Source of the DNA: Haliotis asinina
Taxonomy: Eukaryota > Mollusca > Gastropoda > Lepetellida > Haliotidae
Length of the DNA: 64,000 nt
Direction: 5' to 3'
Assembly (NCBI RefSeq): GCF_037392515.1
Contig: NW_027133896.1
Coordinates: 469,148-533,147, forward strand
In this document: piece by piece, positions 23,813 through 32,957 of the stretch
Position numbering within the stretch: position 1 is the stretch's first letter
Layout of the letters: every line of letters begins with the position of its first letter
The notes under the pieces: generated by a model
The model's input: only the letters and a program-made list of their open reading frames with translations
Databases searched by the model: none
What the model was told of the DNA's origin: nothing
Program-made: the position numbers and the translations under genes

Positions 23813-24539
23813 ACTGTGTGCCTGTGTATGTTCTGTTTACTTCTATTTATGACGAAATTTGTGACTTGCCTTTAGAGAAACAACTAAAGGTGTCTTCCAC
23901 CCCCAACAACAACAACAAAAAATTGATTGACTTAAAGAGATTATCTCTCTAAACCTCCCTGTGGACTGTTCATTACATGACGTAAATTGTTGTGTCTATG
24001 CTGCCGCTCGAACTTTGGAGGAACTTCACAGTTTCTAAAGAAAAATTTCCCGATACTAAGAACGATAAATCAAAGAATAACCAGTTTCAAGTACAACCAA
24101 CAGGAACTAGAAACATATTTCCTGGATAGAGCTGAGCCTGGAATTAAGATCATCAGGGAATCCCATGTCCAAACGACAAAAGGCAATGTGCAGAAAAATA
24201 TAATTACAGTACAAAACAACAAAAGAAAAGATACTGCTCCAAATTATGGATTCCCTTAAGGCGAATATGAAACTTTGGACAGAAAAGAATAAAAAATAGG
24301 AAAAGAAAAACAAATTTTTCAAAACTCTCTTCTAGACTTTCAGTCCTAATAATGGTGCTTTCGGTTTGAAACAAAGAGAGTTCAGCCCGTACCCCCACTG
24401 CCCACAAAACCCCCAAAATTTCAGACGGACACAAATATGCATTCAGTAAACTATAACAGATATAAAACAATCAATCGATTCAGTTAACTTTTTTTCAGTG
24501 TTGGCATATTCCCCTTCAGCAAATGTACCATGTAACAAG

Positions 24540-25450
24540 AGCGGGGTACGGGCGGAAATCTTTCCCAGAGGCAAAAAATCAGAATATTATCATTAAGTTA
24601 TAGAGGTTTAAAAAAGAAACCTTGAAAGGATACAAGTTTTCAGATTCTTGAGAAAGAAAAAGTCTCAAATCTATTGTCTTCAAGATCGTCATGTTACAGC
24701 TGTCCAGGAACAGCTAATAAGACAACAATGGGGATACAATGGGGATGTATAGTGAATACTACCGTACATAAGCCCATATAACAGTAAGGCAAAGAGAACA
24801 GCAATTTTATTGAGCAAAACATTTCAGTTTAAGGTTATGCAAACAAAACTAGACAAAGACGATGGCAACTGTGTAGCAGTGGATGTGATTATCAATGACA
24901 AAGGATACAAAATATGTGGAAATTTAAAAAAAAAAAGTAAGAGATACCCGAGAAGAATATAAATACAAGATGACAATGTTTACAATTACTGATCAATTAT
25001 TATGGGAGAAGTTTATCTTAAACAAAGTGGAGCATCAATACTTTTTTCATCTATACACATGAAAAAGGAAAAATGATTTAAACTGTCTTGAGAGTAAGCT
25101 AGGAGAACAAAATGTTGATAGAGAGGCAGAGTATATAATGGAACAGTTTAAAGGAGCTAGATGAGAGCTAAGAAAGTATACAAAATAAGAACTGAAGGCT
25201 TCTTTTTGAGATCTGAAGCCAAATGGATCTAACAGGGTTAAAAAACCCTCAAACTACATCCCCCACTTACAACACAGAAACTTTCTAAATAAATCATTCC
25301 GAATTCTCGAATGAGACAATGTAACAACAGTAAAAAAACCCAACAAAAACAAAGTGAGATAATGCAAACAGTAATTAAGTATTATATTAAATTATATGAA
25401 AAAAGAAAACTGTATACAGACTGACTTTGAGAATTTATTTTCTGATGCTT
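24540..25450 (+). pseudogene. L1-like non-LTR retrotransposon ORF2 remnant, 5' portion
   Basis: The plus strand, read across frames, shows the linker between endonuclease and reverse transcriptase of L1/Tx1-type ORF2. The clearest stretch is at about 25,010-25,370: a YLKQSGASILFSSIHMKKEK segment, then KIRTEGFFLRSEAKWI, then a QSEIMQTVIKYYIKLYE segment that precedes the RT fingers in this family. At least six in-frame stops and several frameshifts are present, so it is dead. It is followed directly by the minus-strand Ngaro-type element and appears to resume at 29,695, which makes the two pieces one interrupted copy. Clade assignment below L1-like is not possible by eye. Confidence 0.7.
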
Positions 25451-25528
25451 TAGTGCCACGGCCAGATTATTGCTGGACTTGCGTTTTAAATGAAAAGGAA
25501 GATATTATCTTGGGAGTAATGGCCAATA

Positions 25529-25779
25529 TGTGTGGATGGCTACGGGGGTGAGAAGGAGCAGCAGCAGCGAGCGAGAGCATAGTATTAATGCATAATCACC
25601 TTTCCGCTGTGACAAGCAGACGAGGTGAGCGTAGCGAGCGATGAGTTCCACCTACTGTGAAGCAGGCTGGAATTACGATTTTTTGGTTTCTGCTGTGAAA
25701 GCGGACAACCAGCAGCATAGCGATTGATAGCTTCTCACCCCAAGCAGGCCACCGCGATATAAATCGCCGGCCATCCACA
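25529..25779. repeat. Imperfect inverted repeat bounding the 3' end of the Ngaro-type element
   Basis: TGTGTGGATGGC (25,529-25,540) plus GGGGGTGAGAAG (25,544-25,555) mirror CTTCTCACCCC (25,731-25,741) plus GGCCATCCACA (25,769-25,779). The enclosed 250 bp is C/G-rich compared with its surroundings and contains smaller GAGCG/GCAGCAG repeats. It may be the element's terminal region or a separate small insertion. Confidence 0.55.
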
Positions 25780-25908
25780 AAGCAACATATAGATATTAGA
25801 AAATAGTGGATACGCGAACAGCATAAACGACTTACACTGTGCTGGGAAATAATGGAAGCGCGTGCTCACTTATTGCCGTTATTTTTATTTATCCGAGTTA
25901 ACTAGCAG

Positions 25909-26469
25909 TTAAAGCACTAACAATATTGTGCACAAAAATGTCCATTGCAGTGGTTGAGAGGTGCACCCCGTCAGCCAAGTAATGTTCCGGGCCACATTTG
26001 ACCGGATCAAACTGGTCGTGGCGGACGCTGATAGCTCATAGATTCTGTTTGAGAGTCTTCGATTTAGCTTTTTACGAGAAAGTTCAAGCTTTCTGATGTC
26101 CATAGCAGCCGGCCACGCAACCCGTGGCAACATGAATGACCACACCAGCCTCGTATCAGGCATACGTAGCTTGGCATACAGCAAATCACACATAATGTTT
26201 TCATATAAGGACCTGGCGGACGTTTGGGACAAGTCGTTCGAGCCTAAGTGGATCACGAGCCATTTGGGACTGGTGTTAGACGCGGAAGCCAAAAGACTGT
26301 TAAGCGAAGCCCGGAAGTGGCTCCATCGCCTCCCGCCTCGGACCTGCCACCGTGTACGGCCGAGACGTTGCAAGCGTTGTTCCAAGCTCCCCTTTGCCCT
26401 GGCCATGTAGCTGTCACCAATCACCCAGGCCAGATCTGTAACATAGAGATCGGACAGCAGAAAAAATTG
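25909..26469 (-). CDS. SGNH-hydrolase-like protein of the Ngaro-type element
   Basis: Frame 25,909-26,424 is open for 15 more codons upstream to about 26,469, where a TAG lies. No clear ATG precedes the domain, so the start is unresolved (GTG at 26,424 is only nominal). WVIGDSYMARAKG is the block-I GDS(Y) motif carrying the nucleophile Ser, and WLVIHLGSNDLSQ is block III with the GxND motif. The C-terminal DxxH block was not clearly found, and the end of the frame may be altered. SGNH hydrolases of this kind occur in some Ngaro retrotransposons. Their role there is unknown, perhaps esterase activity on lipids or carbohydrate. It lies downstream of the recombinase, 82 bp past its stop. Confidence 0.75.
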   Translation of the reverse strand, partial: QFFLLSDLYVTDLAWVIGDSYMARAKGSLEQRLQRLGRTRWQVRGGRRWSHFRASLNSLLASASNTSPKWLVIHLGSNDLSQTSARSLYENIMCDLLYAKLRMPDTRLVWSFMLPRVAWPAAMDIRKLELSRKKLNRRLSNRIYELSASATTSLIRSNVARNITWLTGCTSQPLQWTFLCTILLVL

Positions 26470-26541
26470 CTACGATGTAATTGGTAAGAGCAAAGCTAGT
26501 AAATATTAAGTAGAATCAGTTAATTATGCGTGGTTACTTTA

Positions 26542-27459
26542 TTAGATCCTAATATAACCCTGGTATGCACAAGATGTCCATCTGCCATACTGCTGAATTA
26601 TACTTTCATCCAAACCATTAATCGCCGCAGTTGTAGCAGCGCCTTTTCTGAAAGAATGTGATGTATACTGGGTCGCGTCATAACCGACATGGGATAGCGA
26701 CTTATTGAGAATCGCCTGAAATTGATAGCGCGTTAATGGTGAGCCGTCAAAATGGACAAACAGCTGTGAGCTAGTGCGTGGTCTGGACGCGAGATACAGA
26801 GAGAGAGCTCTAACGGGGCATAGCTCTGAGGCAGTAGGAGAAATTGAAAGCAGAGTTCCTCTACCGAACTGGTCGGTTTTAGAAAATCTTATGCGCAAGG
26901 TTAATCCCCCGCCTGAAAATGAAACATCATTAATGTGTAGTGAAGTTTTTGCATCGTCGGCTTGTGAACTGCAAACCAACTCGCTGACCCTCAGGAAACC
27001 AAAAAAGGCTAAGGTAAATGCTGACTTAAAAACCTGAGCCTCGTAAGAAGAGCTGCAGATAGCAGGCAAAGCACCTACGACTTTAATCTTGTGCATCCCA
27101 ATGATGGCTTTTCTAACCAAAAAATGTTCACAGTGATTGATAAGGTTATTTAGTCTATTCCAGGTGGATAAGGCTGAAATGTAAGCCCTTACAGTACGAG
27201 GGGATTTACCTTGAATTGACATGTAGCCTATGAATTGCAGAAGTTGGTCTAGGCAAATGGGTCCTCCTAATGGTAGACTAAACGCGCGCCTAAACGTTTC
27301 GAGACATTGCAGCGCCGTGTAATAAGTGCGTCTAGTGTTGCGTGATAAAGAAGACACGATAAGTATGTGAGATTCTGTCATACAATCTCCCAAATGTGTC
27401 TTGGTAAGCTGGTCTGAGTCGGGTCCGCGTCTGGAGCCATTTGGTGAAATCGGTGCCAC
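26542..27459 (-). CDS. Tyrosine recombinase of the Ngaro-type element
   Basis: 305 codons, apparently intact. The N-terminal part (residues about 30-110) is the SAM-like core-binding domain (SRNTRRTYYTALQCLETF and RTVRAYISALSTW). The catalytic domain has the first Arg in FFGFLRVSELVC (about residue 155), the HxxR box in TSHSFRKGAATT, GRW in place of the second His, and the nucleophilic Tyr in the C-terminal YQGYIRI. The GRW...YI ending is typical of DIRS-order and Crypton recombinases. It would integrate the circular DNA copy. Its start overlaps the RNase H frame by 82 bp. The first 25 residues before MTESHILIV may not be used, since that internal Met is an equally good start. Confidence 0.85.
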   Translation of the reverse strand: MAPISPNGSRRGPDSDQLTKTHLGDCMTESHILIVSSLSRNTRRTYYTALQCLETFRRAFSLPLGGPICLDQLLQFIGYMSIQGKSPRTVRAYISALSTWNRLNNLINHCEHFLVRKAIIGMHKIKVVGALPAICSSSYEAQVFKSAFTLAFFGFLRVSELVCSSQADDAKTSLHINDVSFSGGGLTLRIRFSKTDQFGRGTLLSISPTASELCPVRALSLYLASRPRTSSQLFVHFDGSPLTRYQFQAILNKSLSHVGYDATQYTSHSFRKGAATTAAINGLDESIIQQYGRWTSCAYQGYIRI

Positions 27460-27692
27460 TGAAAGCGCGAAAGTGCGTCAGCTATAGCATTATCATGCGT
27501 GCTACTAATGTACTTGGCGTGAAATATTATGTTGTGCTGCAAGGACAGTAATACTAAGCACCTTACTAGTGCCATGACCCTCTTGTTCTTGGATGATTGC
27601 TTGTTGATAATATGTACGACTGCTTGGTTGTCACATGTGAACATAACCTTTTTGTTGCTCAAACAATTTCCCCACAGTTTTAACGCTACCAC
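27378..27692 (-). pseudogene. RNase H part of the Ngaro polyprotein, frameshifted from RT
   Basis: The RNase H signature is clear: TCDNQAVVHIINKQSS (catalytic Asp-Asn region) and YISSTHDNAIADALSR (final Asp region). The Leu-Trp-Gly stretch at its start belongs to the helix before the active site. The upstream RT frame runs out within the same codons (its end reads SLNYFLLW), and this frame begins 8 bp inside it. A small indel just upstream of 27,700 has therefore split one polyprotein. The domain would degrade RNA in the RNA/DNA hybrid during reverse transcription. Confidence 0.82.
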
Positions 27693-28435
27693 AATAGGAA
27701 ATAATTCAAGGAGTGTCTATCCTTGGTGTAGCCTTTTTGTATCCACGTTTGGGGCCAGGACGCACATGTCCAGCTGCCCTGGAAATACGCCCCGAAGCCG
27801 TGTGTGCTAGATGCATCCGCGGAAAGACGTAAATGCTGACCAGACAGCCAAATAGAATCATGAAACACAGATACGCCATTGTAATGCTGCAGGAACTGTA
27901 ACCATACTTGCAGGTCCTGTTTCATACCGTTAGTGAGTCTTATTCTATGATAGGAGTAGACGTTTCCGCAAAGGGCATCAGTCAAGCGTCTACAAAAAGC
28001 CCTCCCGCACCTAACTGCGCGACACACAAAATACAGCTTGCCTAACAAAGATTGTAACTGGTGAACTTTTAGTTTACGCTTTTGTGACTGCAGTAAGGCG
28101 ACAATTTCTTGACACAAGTGATTGATTTTTTCAGGTGGTATCCTAATCTCCATAGAGATAGTGTCTATGGTTAGGCCTAGGAATTTGATGGTCGTGGTTG
28201 GTTGAACTGTTTTTTCCTGGGCTATGGGAATACCGAAATGTCGAAAAAGCTGAATGCTTGAATCTAACAGGTATTTACATTTGCCTGATTGGGCGCGACC
28301 TCCCACCAGGAAATCGTCTAGGTAATGCATGATGGATGCACTGTGTGTGTGTTTGGTTATGCACCACTGCAAGAAACGGCTAAATGTTTCAAAAAGAGCG
28401 CATGATATCGAACAACCGAAAGGGAGACGTCTCAT
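27686..28435 (-). pseudogene. Reverse transcriptase, palm/thumb part of the Ngaro polyprotein
   Basis: 249 codons. RRLPFGCSISCALFETFSRF is RT block 4 and MHYLDDFLVGG is the YxDD catalytic box. KFLGLTIDT is block 6/7, and the following QLQSLLGKLYF is the connection typical of DIRS-order RTs. The end (LSADASSTHGFGAYF) carries the first RNase H Asp. The frame starts at an ATG that overlaps the previous frame's TGA. This is not a natural start: the junction falls inside a conserved RT block and coincides with the perfect 10-bp palindrome GAGACGTCTC at 28,424-28,433. Confidence 0.85.
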
Positions 28436-29415
28436 TTGTCAAAATAGTAATTTCCTTCAAAGTACATACCTAACAGGTGGAAATCTTCCGGACGGACTGG
28501 TAGTAAACGGAAGGCTGACTTAACATCAAATTTTGCTAACTGAGCTCCCTTGCCTAATTGCTGCACTAAACTAACCGCCTCATCGAATCGTGAGTACTGA
28601 ACGGAGCAAAATTCCGCGGAAATTCCATCGTTTACGGACGATCCCCAGGGATGGGAGAGGTGGTGTATAAGACGGTAGTTATCCGCGATTGTGGTGACAC
28701 TTGATGTGTCTGATTTCTTTTTGACTAAACCAACGGGAGAAACCTTGAGGTTTTGAATCGGGCATGAGGGGAAAGGCCCGGCGATACGACCAAGAGAGAT
28801 TTCTTTTTGTAGCTTGGTGTTGACAATTTGAGGAAACTGCCTTGCTGATCTAAGGTTGGGAGCGTTGTTAGGAGTGAACGAACCAGTGAACTGTAAATTA
28901 AAACCTGAGGTAAAACCTACCCGTAATAGATCGGCATCTTTTGAGCACACTGCATAGTACGCATCGATCCATGGAATCAGTGTGTTATATTTTATGGGTA
29001 CCGGAGCTAACGACATCGGGAGATGGGGGTAAGCTGGCCCTGTTTCGGAGTTGCACTTGTGCATTGTTTGTTGGTTTGCTACGAAAAGAATTGCACTGAC
29101 GGGCACTATGGTTTGAACTTTTACATTTGGAACATTTGTGGGGGTACTTGCAAGATAATCTTGAACATTGGGAAAAATTGAAATCCCAGCAGACTTGCTT
29201 ATCAGTGACAGCAGTGACGGAACCAGCAGTGCTGGACTTAGTGTCTGTGAGATTGTAGGACTGCCTACCGTGAACCATGTAACGGAGCCACAGATCGCCG
29301 TCGATGGCTCCCCAGGAACGCGTGGGATCTCTAGCCATTTTATGGCGGAAATAATAATCATAGGTGTACCACGAGTCATTACCGTACTTGTGTGCGGCGC
29401 CCCGAACTGCGTCAA
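28432..29415 (-). pseudogene. Reverse transcriptase, N-terminal part of the Ngaro polyprotein
   Basis: 327 codons. The first 140 or so overlap Gag in another frame and are probably not translated, or are only a linker. From about residue 155 the sequence is RT-like: LLRVGFTSGFNLQFTG, then KEISLGRIAGPF, then SPVGLVKKKSD (fingers), and AQLAKFDVKSAFRLLPVR with the first catalytic Asp (block 3). It ends at TGA 28,432-28,434 in the middle of the next conserved block, so RT is split in two. The polymerase would copy element RNA into cDNA. Confidence 0.83.
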
Positions 29416-29659
29416 CGTATCCTAACAGTTCTTGAACTGCACCTGGGTGTTTTTGCAGGTAAATACTCTTAAAAATATGGAAGGCCGTAGTCCAGGAGGC
29501 AATACTGAGGGGTTTAGAAGATTGTTTACTTGCCGGTTTAAACATGACCTGACCTGCCTGGTTAAAAACCATTTGAGTATTGCCTCCTGGACTACGGCCT
29601 TCCATATTTTTAATGTTTATAAACAAAGGCACGTGGTATGGCCACGCCATCAATAACAC
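28985..29659 (-). CDS. Gag-like protein of the Ngaro-type element, 5' end rearranged
   Basis: 224-codon frame. A Trp/Tyr-rich central segment (NDSWYTYDYYFRHKM) is followed by a zinc-knuckle-like cluster, CWDFNFSQCSRLSCKY and CSKCKSSNHSARQC, a Cys/His pattern found in DIRS/Ngaro Gag and fit for nucleic-acid binding. A basic, Asn/Ser-rich tail follows. The first 16 codons lie in flanking DNA, and the next 12 are an inverted copy of Gag's own sequence at 29,470-29,506. The native N-terminus is therefore lost, and the open start is accidental. It overlaps the RT frame by 431 bp, so the native element likely used frameshifting or re-initiation. Confidence 0.72.
   Translation of the reverse strand: MLLMAWPYHVPLFINIKNMEGRSPGGNTQMVFNQAGQVMFKPASKQSSKPLSIASWTTAFHIFKSIYLQKHPGAVQELLGYVDAVRGAAHKYGNDSWYTYDYYFRHKMARDPTRSWGAIDGDLWLRYMVHGRQSYNLTDTKSSTAGSVTAVTDKQVCWDFNFSQCSRLSCKYPHKCSKCKSSNHSARQCNSFRSKPTNNAQVQLRNRASLPPSPDVVSSGTHKI
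29470..29612. repeat. Perfect 37-bp inverted repeat (snap-back) at the Ngaro 5' end
   Basis: 29,470-29,506 and 29,576-29,612 are exact reverse complements (left arm begins TAAAAATATGGAAGGCCGTA), separated by 69 bp of Gag coding sequence. The inner arm is genuine Gag sequence. The outer arm has no coding sense and joins directly to flanking DNA. Confidence 0.92.
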
Positions 29660-29660
29660 A

Positions 29661-29681
29661 ATTTAGCGGTTAACGCTAAAT
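29661..29681. repeat. Short perfect hairpin next to the nested insertion
   Basis: ATTTAGCG GTTAA CGCTAAAT has 8-bp stems and a 5-nt loop. It lies between the fold-back end of the Ngaro-type element and the resumed L1-like sequence. Confidence 0.7.
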
Positions 29682-29694
29682 GCGATTATCAAAC

Positions 29695-30268
29695 ATCACT
29701 CACATTGGAAGGTGAACATACTTACGAAGAGGTGCTTGATGCATGAAAAAAAAATGAAAATGATAAAAGCCATGGCCCAGATAGCTTCAGAATTGAATAC
29801 TTAAAGGTCTTTTGGATGGATCTCCATAAATATTTGATTAATACCCTAAATATGCATATAAAACAGGATCCTTATCCATGATTACTTGTATACTAAAAGA
29901 AAATACATGTAACATGTATTGGAAAAACTGGCGACCCATCTCCTTTTTAAATACAACCTATGAGTTAGAAGAGGCTTTTAATGGCTGATAGGTTAAAACC
30001 ATTCATCATTCATGAAGATCAGAAAGTATTTGTGAAAGGTAGATATGTAGGTGAAGTAACCTATTATATATGTTGCACAGTAATACACAGAGTTATACCA
30101 GTATACTGTTACCCGTTGATTTTGAAAAGCAATTTGATTCTGTCGAAAGGAAGTTTTTCCAAAATGTTTTATACATTTTCAACATTGGGCCAAGTATTCA
30201 ACATTGGATAAAACTGTTATCTGCAGATATCGAGTCTAGTGTTTAGTAAATGGGTTTGCAGCAATAGA
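29695..30268 (+). pseudogene. L1-like non-LTR retrotransposon RT remnant, 3' portion
   Basis: Plus-strand frames give LEGEHTYEEVLDA, then NDKSHGPDSFRIEYLKVFW (RT block 1 with a Ser/His change), then the GDPSPF and MADRLKPFIIHEDQKVFVKG region (block 2). Finally, an FDSVERKF-like stretch near 30,130-30,150 carries the first catalytic Asp. Several stops and frameshifts are present. Similarity ends at about 30,268, before the catalytic YADD-type box, so the 3' end is truncated. Together with 24,540-25,450 it is one copy interrupted by the Ngaro-type element. Confidence 0.75.
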
Positions 30269-32094
30269 CCGACCCATTCTGTCAATCAAAATTGGCCCAT
30301 GCGTCAATTTCGGCCAATCAGCAGGCAGGGCGTGCATTGTGGAATTGTTAGACTTATTTCCGGGTCAAACGATGCCTCCAAAGCGATGTGCTAGGAGTTA
30401 TGCCATTCACCCTCGCTATATCTATTATACATTGTTGCGAATTGATACATTGGTGGATCAAGGAATGCGATCGACGTCACGATCAGTTAAATGTCGGCGC
30501 TATCGTTCTCGAAACCTACGTCTGCTCGAAGTTGAGAATTTGTATGAATTTCCACACTTTCTCACTCATGTAAATCGTTACCAAATATAAGACAACTACT
30601 AGCAGTTTAAGACTTCACAAGGGTTGTTAACACGGACAATTTTTTGTAACTGCAAAACGTTTTTGTTAATCGTGTTTAGTCAATACTGGACATTGAGTTG
30701 GTAGACCATAAAGTTGAAACGTGACAGGCGAAAAGGCCGTGACACAATGTAAACAAATCTGACAGCGACCTCATTTCGTTTAGGGACGACCAAAACAGCA
30801 AAACTTCGTACAATAAGGAACAATGTGGTGATTTTTTTTGTTTTCGATCTTACATATTCTTAAATTTGTCACACATTTCAGGAAGTTGTTGAGTTTCAAA
30901 AGCATAATCTGAGGGGCTACTGTGCAGTACAGTAACTGTAAATAGTACTAAATATTTGAGGAGTAATATTTGTTTATTCAAAGGGACAATGTCAGCAGAC
31001 GTCCATCACGCAACATCCAAATATGAAACGTATTTCAAATGAGTGTTTATAAAACCATGTCTTAAATAATTTATTTTGGAATTTCTACAATGAGATGTGG
31101 ATCGAGACGAAAACTATGCGAGAAGAATAGTGGCTTTGTGGGATACTGGACGGAATAAACTAAAATTGTATTCCTTAACTAAGAGAACATTATTTTCATG
31201 CTCATATTACATTTATTTCAACATCCAGCAAATTGGTTTTGGCCACACCCTGGTCAGGCATTATTCAGTTTTGGAACAGAATAACTTGCAAAATCTCAGA
31301 GGACTATTCGCGTAAATGGATAAATGAATATTGAAACATAACCAGATTTGATGTAATACTTCCTTAAAAACATCAGCTTTTGCGGAGGTTACTAATGTTG
31401 CATGATCGAGTCAAAGTGGTGTTTATTAATTTGTTGGTTTGAACAAATTGTTAGAGGGTTTGTTGATGGTTATTTGGAAAATTAGCTTCATATTAAGTTG
31501 CACACTGGTTCGCAGGATGTGAAAGCTTTAGGACATTTTCATCTGTGGTTCCTAAACTTATGTTAGGACTTTTCCCACATTTTGAAACAACTTAAATATA
31601 TTTTTTTGACACTAGTAAGTATCTCCGAAAAGGATATATATCCGATTTAGGGTTTTGTCCTCTAAGATATGGTCTCAGATATTATAAAACAAAGATTACT
31701 AGCATCATTGCTCAAGAAGACAAAATGCTTTGAACGTAGGAGATATTATTTGGCCCTTATGTACATTAGTAATTATCTTGGAAGAAACCTGGTTAGTTTT
31801 GGTAACTGTGGATCCTCTGTTCAGAGATTTTGCTGTTTCTGGAAGATGGGTGTGTACAGGTGCAGACTGTACCTTGGATCTTCTTTGTGTTATAGTGGTT
31901 TTATATACCTGAACATAAACGCTAGTACTTCATGAAGTCCAGTATTGTGGATGTTTGTAAATTAGGATTCCACAACAAAGTACACACCGAAAATTAAACT
32001 GGAAACGATGATTGAAGAAGATATATTTCCATTTAATCAGGGTCATTTTAGGATGGTGTACAGATTTGAAGAGGGAAATTTTACTGAGATTTGC
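30269..32094. other. No gene recognised; small ORF behind a CCAAT-containing stretch
   Basis: GGCCAATCAGCAGGCAGGGC at about 30,313 precedes a 73-codon plus-strand frame (ATG at 30,372, MPPKRCARSYAIHPRYIYY), whose product is basic and unassigned. A CCAAT motif upstream of a short first exon would be promoter-like, but no downstream exon was found. The rest is A/T-rich and unassigned. Confidence 0.3.
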
Positions 32095-32138
32095 TGAAGA
32101 TTACCTGCTGAAGATTACCTGCTGAAGATTTGCTTCTA
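32095..32138. repeat. 15-bp tandem repeat, three copies
   Basis: The units TGCTGAAGATTACC, CTGCTGAAGATTACC and CTGCTGAAGATTTGC follow one another directly. Confidence 0.85.
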
Positions 32139-32811
32139 GGTACATATACTGGTACTGAAACATACTGCACTGTGTACACGCTCAGTCAACTCTTCTAGAA
32201 TCCCCAAATAAGATCAAATAGGTCATGCTGTGTTTACATTTAACACGTACAGAAAAATAAGGTGCACGAAATAGTAGAGGGGAAATATTTCTCTGCATTG
32301 TTCATCAAAGTTAGAAACCCTTGATTTCACATAAATGATTGAACTAATTTTAAACATCGGAAAAAAGATAGAACTAAAGCTGCCTCGCACAGCGGTGACA
32401 ATCTATTCATAGATACCCAAACACTTATAATGGAGTAAAAAGCAAAGAGCACACTTCCATGCTAGTATATAAGACGGACGTGAATTGCCAGATAGATTAA
32501 TTATTTCGAAGGAAAATAGATTTACGCTTTCTACACACTGAGACGATTTTTCAACGGCATGTAACTCATTTTCACTCGCAAATTACAGTCTGTCAACTAA
32601 TATATATCAAAAATAAAATACGTATGACCCCTTTCCTCTTTAAATGTCCTTCACAAACGACGGATGCCAAAGCATCATAAGCAGAATTCATCAATAACGT
32701 TCTCAATGACGTGCGTTTCGCCGGTGGTAACGCCATTGTTATTAAGTCAGAGGTTGTCCCCTCTAACGTCAAAAGCGAAGTGGGCGGGGCTTATCGCTCC
32801 GGACTGGATCG

Positions 32812-32957
32812 GTCTATTGGGAACAGATGACGTGTCAACCAAGTCAGTGTGTATAAACACCTGATCCCGTTAGTCACCTCTTACGCCAAGCACAGTCGCC
32901 TTTTATGGCAAGCACGGGTTGCTGAAAGCTTATTCTACCCTGGACCTTCACGGGTAA
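32812..32957 (+). repeat. SINE-like repeat, 3' half
   Basis: GGGAACAGATGACGTGTCAA, CCAAGTCAGTGTG, CCTGATCCCGTTAGTCACCT and GACCTTCACGGGT in order. The 5' half with the CCAGACAATCC core is missing. Confidence 0.82.

Larger units (their letters stand above)
25529..29612 (-). mobile_element. Ngaro-type tyrosine-recombinase retrotransposon (DIRS order)
   Basis: Minus-strand order is Gag (zinc knuckle), reverse transcriptase, RNase H, tyrosine recombinase, SGNH hydrolase. A tyrosine recombinase instead of a DDE integrase or endonuclease defines the DIRS order. Absence of a DNA methyltransferase domain and presence of an SGNH hydrolase frame favour Ngaro over DIRS1. Integration would use a circular intermediate and leave no target duplication. 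The element is damaged: the 5' end is replaced by a snap-back inverted repeat, RT/RNase H is broken by two frameshifts, and the split direct repeats expected at the ends were not recognised. It lies inside an L1-like copy of opposite orientation. Confidence 0.85.

Noticed and set aside
26096..26487. Plus-strand frames of 79-104 codons
   Set aside because: Antisense to the SGNH hydrolase, whose motifs fix the coding strand.
29432..29656. Plus-strand 74-codon frame containing the peptide SIASWTTAFHIF
   Set aside because: It is the inverted 37-bp copy of Gag read from the other strand, not a separate gene.
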